Below are positions 28,184 through 32,746 of a stretch of 32,746 nucleotides of DNA, one piece after another (position 1 is the stretch's first letter; each line of letters opens with the position of its first letter). This DNA is from Desulfobacteraceae bacterium RAAP-1 (GTDB lineage Bacteria; Desulfobacterota; Desulfobacteria; Desulfobacterales; Desulfatirhabdiaceae). The notes beneath the pieces are model-generated. The model had not been told where the DNA came from and ran no database searches. It saw only the letters and a program-made list of their open reading frames with translations. A program made the translations under genes and the position numbers. Where the stretch lies: positions 1 through 32,746 of the forward strand of contig LKPX01000037.1 of the NCBI GenBank assembly GCA_001443525.1, read 5' to 3'.

Positions 28184-28237
28184 GGACTTCATAAATTTAT
28201 GCGTTTTTATTTTCACAGTTGCGATGTTCGAAAGTCC
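28184..28237. repeat. Possible inverted-repeat element, copy F (between rpsD and rpoA)
   Basis: GGACTTC (28184-28190), followed by ATAAA, and TTCGAAAGTCC (28227-28237) form an imperfect inverted pair: GGACTT against AAGTCC is perfect over six bases. GGACTTCATAAA resembles the family end GACTTCGTAAA. It could be a strongly decayed member or a chance hairpin. It occupies most of the 96-base gap. Confidence 0.3.
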
Positions 28238-28263
28238 TCTGAAAATAGTCTGGAGAAATCATA

Positions 28264-29286
28264 ATGACGACCAATGAACTTATGACAATTAACTGGCAGA
28301 ACATCGTAATGCCGGAAAAGGTTCATGTTACCAGTACATCTACTTATGGTAAATTTGTCTGTGAACCGCTTGAAAGAGGATTTGGAATTACTATCGGGAA
28401 TACGTTGCGAAGAATTCTTTTGTCATCTCTTTATGGTGCGGCAATTGTTTCCGTAAAATTTGATGATGTGAGACATGAATTCAGTGTTATCCCAGGTGTG
28501 CTGGAAGATGTTTCTGAAATTATACTTAATTTGAAGTCCGTGCGCATTAAGGTCAGAGAACCTGGCTCTCATACGGTACGCATTGAAAAAAAAGGTGAAT
28601 GCGTTGTTACAGCGGCTGACATCATCAGCGGTGACGGACATTGTGAAATACTCAATCCAGATTTACATATTGCGACCTTGTCAGAAAAAGCTGTTTTGAA
28701 CATGACCATGGTTGTTAACCTTGGTAAAGGCTATCAACTTTCTGAGTCCAATAAGGATGTTAATGCGCCTGTTGGAACAATTCCCATTGATGCAGTTTTT
28801 TCTCCCATTCAAAAAGTCATCTTTGTGGTTGGGAATGCTCGTGTAGGCCAGCGTACAGATTATGACAAGTTGACGCTCGAAGTCTGGACAGATGGTAGTG
28901 TACAGCCTGAAGATGCGGTTTCGTATGCCGCAATGATTATGAAGGAACAGTTGTCTATTTTTGTTAATTTCGATGAATTTCTGGTCAAAAAAACAGAATC
29001 TGAACCTTCAGGCCAGCAGCAGCCTCCGCAGTTTAATGATAATTTGATGCGAAGTGTCGACGAACTTGAACTTTCCGTTCGCAGCGCCAACTGCCTTAAA
29101 AATGCCGACATTCTTAAAATATACCAGTTGGTCAGCAAATCTGAAAGTGAGATGCTGAAGACTAAAAATTTTGGTAGAAAATCCCTGAATGAAATCAAGG
29201 CTGTATTGAGTGAAATGAAATTATCCCTCGGGATGAAACTGGATGGTTTTGTTCCGCCCGAAGAAGAAATACCGCAAGGAGAGTAA
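28264..29286 (+). CDS. rpoA: DNA-directed RNA polymerase subunit alpha
   Basis: The assembly and promoter-contact subunit of RNA polymerase. The 340-residue product has an N-terminal dimerisation domain (about 1-235; [20 protein letters not shown] at 34-53), a Ser/Gln/Pro-rich linker (about 243-260), and a C-terminal domain with VRSANCLK (272-279). R273 and N276 correspond to E. coli R265 and N268, which contact UP-element DNA, and K306 corresponds to K298. A short acidic tail ends [12 protein letters not shown] at 28252-28255 precedes ATG 28264. Confidence 0.97.
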   Translation: MTTNELMTINWQNIVMPEKVHVTSTSTYGKFVCEPLERGFGITIGNTLRRILLSSLYGAAIVSVKFDDVRHEFSVIPGVLEDVSEIILNLKSVRIKVREPGSHTVRIEKKGECVVTAADIISGDGHCEILNPDLHIATLSEKAVLNMTMVVNLGKGYQLSESNKDVNAPVGTIPIDAVFSPIQKVIFVVGNARVGQRTDYDKLTLEVWTDGSVQPEDAVSYAAMIMKEQLSIFVNFDEFLVKKTESEPSGQQQPPQFNDNLMRSVDELELSVRSANCLKNADILKIYQLVSKSESEMLKTKNFGRKSLNEIKAVLSEMKLSLGMKLDGFVPPEEEIPQGE

Positions 29287-29294
29287 ACAGCTCT

Positions 29295-29765
29295 ATGAGA
29301 CATGGAAAAGCCGGATTAAAATTAGGACGAACCAGTAGCCATCGGAAAGCGATGTTCCGCAATATGGTTACATCCCTGTTTAAATATGACCGAATCTGTA
29401 CTACGGATGTCAAAGCCAAAGAGCTGAAACGTTGGGCGGATGATTTGATTACCCTTGCCAAGCGAGGTGATCTGCATGCAAAGCGGCAGGTGCTTTCGGT
29501 TGTAACAGAGAAGGAAGTTGCATATAAATTGTTTGCTGAAGCAAGCGATCGTTATGGAAATATTTCTGGAGGCTATACCCGGGTTGCTAAAAAAGGGAAT
29601 CGACCCGGTGACGCTGCCCCTATATCCATTGTTGAGCTGGTGGCGCGAGAAAAGGGCAAGGCGTTACAGCCGCGGTCAAGGAAGCTGCCGTTAAAGGAAA
29701 ATGCGTCGGCAGCTGTGTCTTCGGAGTCGACGCCAGTGCCGGCAACATCCAACGCTGCCGAATAA
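29295..29765 (+). CDS. rplQ: 50S ribosomal protein L17 with low-complexity tail
   Basis: L17 is a 50S surface protein near the exit tunnel. The first about 117 residues match the family, with [40 protein letters not shown] and [20 protein letters not shown] followed by IVELV. The remaining about 40 residues are basic, then rich in Ala, Ser, Thr and Pro, a probably disordered extension (156 aa against 127 in E. coli). It is the last gene of the cluster, eight bases after rpoA and directly before a strong terminator. Confidence 0.95.
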   Translation: MRHGKAGLKLGRTSSHRKAMFRNMVTSLFKYDRICTTDVKAKELKRWADDLITLAKRGDLHAKRQVLSVVTEKEVAYKLFAEASDRYGNISGGYTRVAKKGNRPGDAAPISIVELVAREKGKALQPRSRKLPLKENASAAVSSESTPVPATSNAAE

Positions 29766-29790
29766 AACGATGGGGCGATCACAGATGATG

Positions 29791-29826
29791 AAGGGGTTCA
29801 TGTTGTAGAACATGAACCCCTTTTTT
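29791..29826 (+). terminator. Intrinsic terminator of the ribosomal cluster
   Basis: A perfect 14-bp stem, AAGGGGTTCATGTT (29791-29804) against AACATGAACCCCTT (29809-29822), encloses the loop GTAG and is followed by T-run to 29826. It lies 25 bases after rplQ. The opposite strand lacks a T-run after the stem, so it mainly stops + strand transcription from running into the convergent gene at 29852-31513. Confidence 0.95.
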
Positions 29827-29851
29827 ATGGCAGACTGTGTGTGCGTGTCGG

Positions 29852-31513
29852 CTATTTTCCAAAAGGGCATTTGGGAAACGAACAGGCTTTGCATTCCATA
29901 CAGAATGCACCATGTCCCATTTGAGATAAATCTGTACGGGTCACAGGAATGTCCGCCAGCAAACGGGGGAACAGAAGGTCAAAGCTAGTGGTTTTATAAT
30001 GTAGCGCACATGCAGGAACGCCTATTAGCTGTACATTGCCGATATGTGCGAGAAGTGTCATGGCGCCTGGCAGAATCGGGGCTCCATACAGCATGTCTTC
30101 GGCGCCTGCGTCAGCAAGCCCCTGCCGTGTGACATCATCCGGATCTACAGAAAGCCCGGCCGTTGTTACGATGATATCGGCGTTCCTTTCCAAAATAGCC
30201 TGGATATTCTCCGAAATGGCGGTTCTGTCATCAGGGACGATTTTCGTGTGCACGATGTTACATCCGAAAGCTTCAGCCTTGGCGCGGATAATTGGAATGA
30301 AGCGATCTTGGATCAGACCTCGAAATACTTCGCTGCCGGTAACTAGTATCCCGATTTTGGCTTTACGTAAAGGGGTAACGTGAAACAGTGGTTCTGAAGT
30401 CAGTACCTTCATGGCTTTTTCAAAATCAGAACGGGCGATATACAGGGGAATAGCGCGGGTGCCAGCGAATTTCTGCCCTTTGCGAACAACCATAAAGTTG
30501 TGTCGAGTGGCGCACATGACTCCGGGTATTTGATTAAAGGCTTCCAGCAGATTTTTATTGATGATCAAAAGGCCATCAATAGCAGCTGTAAAGTTGACTT
30601 TCCCCTCACTGGGCGGTTCCGCATATTGTACACCCTGTCCGGCCATCGCTTTTGCAAATGACAGCGCGGCATCATTTTCATGTACCCATTCATCTGAGGA
30701 CGGGGCATGGCCGTCATCAACATAAACGTGCCTTTTCCCCATTCTGTGGAGTTGGCACAAATCCCCGGCACTGAGAATATGCCCTTTTTTGAATGCAGGC
30801 CCTTTGGAGGTTTCAGGGATAATTTCGGTCATGTCATGCAGCAGTTTCTGTCCGATGGCTGCTTCTGCCGGAGTGGCCTGTATTTCGGGGACAGTCTGGA
30901 CAGCGGCATAATTCTGGTAAGGAGATTGTCCCTGGCAGGCGCGACAAATCCGCCCATGTGTTCTCGGATATCCTTCGCCGCAAAGGGGACATACGGCTAC
31001 ATCACCTTTATGCCGTTTTTGCAGAAAAGGCGATAGAATCTGCACCGGCTCTACGGTGTAGATATTTGAGCCAGCCTGTTTAATTTGCTCCATGAGCAGT
31101 TCTGTATTCTGTTCTTTTTTGGGCTTGAGTTTAAAAAACCAGGTATAAATTTCTGAAAATGCTTTAATCTTTTCGGAATCAACGAATACACGGATTCCGT
31201 TTCCATGGTATTTGTCATAAAGACTAAGCGCATAACGTCCTAAACTGATTACTTTTAACCATCCATTGCCAATAGTGCATGGAGTCAGAAGCTGAATCGC
31301 ATCCGGCAGACAGTATGCGGTTTCACTGATAGCGTCAAATAAGGTATCTTTGGATAACTGACGCATTGCATGCGCTGCCATAATGCCTCCCATGACTACT
31401 CCTGGAGCTTTATAGCCATGAAATTGCTCTACGGCATTCAGAAATTCTTCATATGTGTATTTCCCGATCATGGGAAAAGCTGCAGGTCCGTCGGTATGGG
31501 AGGCTGTTGTCAT
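29852..31513 (-). CDS. FmdE-MoeA-type fusion: molybdopterin-binding protein with FmdE domain and two cysteine clusters
   Basis: A 553-residue protein with four parts. Residues about 20-165 are an FmdE-like domain (FHGYKAPGVVMGGIMAAHAM at 31-50; SETAYCLPDAIQLLTPCTIG at 63-82), named after the E protein of formylmethanofuran dehydrogenase operons. C175, C178, C190 and C193 form a zinc ribbon. About 220-385 resembles MoeA-like regions (HDMTEIIPE, KGPAFKKGHIL), and 386-520 is a molybdopterin-binding fold with TGSEVF (392-397) and TTAGLSVDPDD (450-460). The end has CxxCxxCxxxxC (C538, C541, C544, C549). ATG 31513 has AGGA upstream. A role in molybdenum or tungsten cofactor insertion or sensing is likely, supported by the divergent modA; the exact reaction is unknown. 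Confidence 0.85.
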   Translation of the reverse strand: MTTASHTDGPAAFPMIGKYTYEEFLNAVEQFHGYKAPGVVMGGIMAAHAMRQLSKDTLFDAISETAYCLPDAIQLLTPCTIGNGWLKVISLGRYALSLYDKYHGNGIRVFVDSEKIKAFSEIYTWFFKLKPKKEQNTELLMEQIKQAGSNIYTVEPVQILSPFLQKRHKGDVAVCPLCGEGYPRTHGRICRACQGQSPYQNYAAVQTVPEIQATPAEAAIGQKLLHDMTEIIPETSKGPAFKKGHILSAGDLCQLHRMGKRHVYVDDGHAPSSDEWVHENDAALSFAKAMAGQGVQYAEPPSEGKVNFTAAIDGLLIINKNLLEAFNQIPGVMCATRHNFMVVRKGQKFAGTRAIPLYIARSDFEKAMKVLTSEPLFHVTPLRKAKIGILVTGSEVFRGLIQDRFIPIIRAKAEAFGCNIVHTKIVPDDRTAISENIQAILERNADIIVTTAGLSVDPDDVTRQGLADAGAEDMLYGAPILPGAMTLLAHIGNVQLIGVPACALHYKTTSFDLLFPRLLADIPVTRTDLSQMGHGAFCMECKACSFPKCPFGK

Positions 31514-31585
31514 GGGTAATATCCTGTAACATGATGTTTTTTATAAAATCATCAAGTCTTTGAATCTGAAAATATGTCCGTTAAT

Positions 31586-31609
31586 CGCTATGCTTATATT
31601 GACTTAACG
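31586..31609. promoter_or_regulatory. Possible ModE-type operator in the divergent region
   Basis: A 24-base site starts CGCTATGC and ends TTAACG. As I recall the E. coli modA operator, it has CG/TTA outer half-sites with the same 24-base span, and 13 of 24 bases agree, mostly at the ends. It lies 72 bases upstream of the minus-strand gene and 222 bases upstream of modA. Molybdate-responsive control of both genes would make sense. The match is weak and from memory. Confidence 0.28.
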
Positions 31610-31655
31610 AAATAACTGAACTATGAATATACAAAGAAAATGCACATCCAAAATC

Positions 31656-31692
31656 ATTATCGATCATGAAAACGGTTTCTGAAAGCGATAAT
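31656..31692. promoter_or_regulatory. Inverted repeat in the fmdE/moeA-modA divergent region
   Basis: ATTATCG (31656-31662) and CGATAAT (31686-31692) form a perfect seven-base inverted pair separated by 23 bases. Inside is a smaller GAAA-ACGG-TTTC pair. It could bind a dimeric regulator. The 318-base divergent region (31514-31831) is A/T rich and holds no gene; TTGACT (31774-31779) with TATCAA 18 bases later is a weak candidate promoter for modA. Confidence 0.35.
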
Positions 31693-31831
31693 AACCATCA
31701 ATCTGAGAATTCATAAAATATATTTTACCACCTTTTGCAGTGAGGTGACAAGTGATATAAGAATTTGCATGCTTTGACTTCGGGTATTTTAAGAAGCTAT
31801 CAAAATTCATTTACAAAATCAAGGAGATGCC

Positions 31832-32608
31832 ATGCTGAAAAAATTACTTAACATTATCAGTGTACTGGGGTTGTTTTTGATATCAGCTTCATACGTGAAT
31901 GCGCAGCCGGAGGTAAATATAACGGTATCGGCGGCCATCAGCTTAAAAAATGCTTTTGAAGAAATAGCTAAACTTTATGAGCAGCGCTATCCTGCAACCA
32001 AGGTGATGTTTAATTTTGGCGCATCCGGTGATCTGGCCGCGCAGATTGAGGGAGGTGCGCCAGTGGATGTTTTTGCTTCTGCCGCGCAAAAAGATATGGA
32101 CCTTATTGCCGGTAAAAAGCTGGTGGACAATGCAACCCGTCGGAATTTTGTCAGAAATACGGTGGTGCTGGTCAAACCGGTATCCTCGAAACTCGATATC
32201 AAGGGGTTTGAAGATTTGGCAAAACCGGATATTCGCATGATTGCGATTGGCAATCCCAAAACCGTGCCTGCGGGAAGATATGCTCAGGACGTGCTTCAGA
32301 CACTGAAACTCTGGGATAAAGTCAAAGGCCGGCTGATTCTTGCGGAAAATGTCCGACAGGTTCTGGACTATGTGGCTAAAAACGAAGTGGATGCCGGCCT
32401 GGTTTATGCGACCGACGCCAGTGTCAGAGCAGCTGATGTATCCGTTATCGCCAAAGCGCCTGAAAGCAGTCATCAACCGGTTGTATATCCGATCGCCATG
32501 GTGTCCGGTTCATCTCACCCGATACAGGCGAAAGCCTTTATAGAGATGATATTGTCGGATGATGGGATGCGCATTTTACAAAAATACGGGTTTGAAAGCA
32601 CCCGGTAA
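31832..32608 (+). CDS. modA: Molybdate ABC transporter, periplasmic substrate-binding protein ModA
   Basis: It captures molybdate or tungstate in the periplasm and passes it to the ModBC transporter. The 258 residues start MLKKLLNIISVLGLFLISAS, a signal peptide with probable cleavage near NA/QPE (residues 24-25). The mature part shows ModA features: TVSAAISLKNAFEEIAKLYE, FNFGASGDLAAQIEGGAPVD, VFASAAQKDMD, a GNPKTVPAGRYAQ loop, and VDAGLVYATDA near the second binding lobe. AAGGAG lies upstream of ATG 31832. modB and modC are not seen; they could lie beyond the right edge, but a repeat element follows at once. Confidence 0.94.
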   Translation: MLKKLLNIISVLGLFLISASYVNAQPEVNITVSAAISLKNAFEEIAKLYEQRYPATKVMFNFGASGDLAAQIEGGAPVDVFASAAQKDMDLIAGKKLVDNATRRNFVRNTVVLVKPVSSKLDIKGFEDLAKPDIRMIAIGNPKTVPAGRYAQDVLQTLKLWDKVKGRLILAENVRQVLDYVAKNEVDAGLVYATDASVRAADVSVIAKAPESSHQPVVYPIAMVSGSSHPIQAKAFIEMILSDDGMRILQKYGFESTR

Positions 32609-32641
32609 TTCCCTCATGATCGGAAGAGATAATTCCAGTTC

Positions 32642-32746
32642 GCATTCAAACTGATACCTTTGTCAGCTTCGCTGTGCCGCGATTCGACGTACTGAATGTA
32701 CAGTCTCATCGCTGCTCGCTTGCTTTCGCGGTCTCAGTCCGAATGC
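32642..32746. repeat. Intergenic inverted-repeat element, copy E (after modA, at the window edge)
   Basis: GCATTCAAACTGA (32642-32654) and TCAGTCCGAATGC (32734-32746) are inverted repeats matching 11 of 13 bases. The interior CTTCGCTGTGCC (32667-32678) is the reverse complement of GGCACAGCGAAG, which matches 11 of 12 bases of copy B at 13022-13033. It therefore shares a core with copy B in the opposite orientation but has different arms. It may continue beyond the window. I see no gene in the last 138 bases. Confidence 0.6.

Noticed and set aside
30044-30346. Plus-strand frame (100 aa) inside the FmdE-MoeA gene
   Set aside because: It is antisense to the conserved molybdopterin-binding domain and has no supporting motif.
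1-32746. CRISPR array, prophage, insertion sequence or defence system
   Set aside because: No regularly spaced repeats, transposase, integrase or phage genes were seen. The only repeats are the short non-coding inverted elements and the tuf duplication.

Overview
The window is the main ribosomal-protein and RNA-polymerase cluster of a bacterium. From about 1 to 29,830 every gene lies on the + strand. In order it holds the 3' end of a first tuf gene, rpmG, tRNA-Trp, secE, nusG, rplK-rplA, rplJ-rplL, rpoB-rpoC (beta operon), rpsL-rpsG-tuf (str operon without fusA), rpsJ to rpsQ (S10 operon), rplN to secY (spc operon), and infA, rpmJ, rpsM-rpsK-rpsD-rpoA-rplQ (alpha operon). The only strong intrinsic terminator I see is just after rplQ (29791-29826). 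Downstream are two convergent/divergent genes of molybdenum metabolism: a minus-strand FmdE/MoeA-type fusion protein, and a plus-strand ModA, the periplasmic molybdate-binding protein.

The gene order, the zinc-binding (CxxC) forms of L33, S14, S4 and L36, the FmdE-MoeA fusion and the style of the intergenic repeats suggest a deltaproteobacterium (Desulfobacterota), perhaps a sulfate reducer. This is an inference from family knowledge and not a database result. TTG is used as the start codon of rpoC, rpsC, rpsN, rpsE, rpsM and rpsD, each behind a strong Shine-Dalgarno (SD) sequence.

The most interesting protein feature is in RpoC. About 100 residues (573-672) sit between two blocks that are adjacent in E. 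coli beta', and they read as a parvulin-type (PpiC/rotamase) peptidyl-prolyl isomerase domain. It retains the C-terminal YHI motif but has lost the N-terminal catalytic histidine, so it may be a non-catalytic docking module near the secondary channel.

The most interesting DNA feature is a family of imperfect inverted-repeat elements with ends like GACTTCGTAA / TTACGAAGTC. They occupy the larger gaps of the cluster: before rpoB (touching its SD), before rpsL, before rplR, between infA and rpmJ, perhaps before rpoA, and a related form lies after modA. Copies at 4018-4116 and 12915-13066 share clearly homologous arms (27/32 and 19/24 identical) around different middles.

RNA-level control is visible in the rplJ leader (an L10-leader fold plus a hairpin that would hide the rplJ SD), in a long stem-loop between rplL and rpoB, and in a structured 236-base spacer between rpoB and rpoC.
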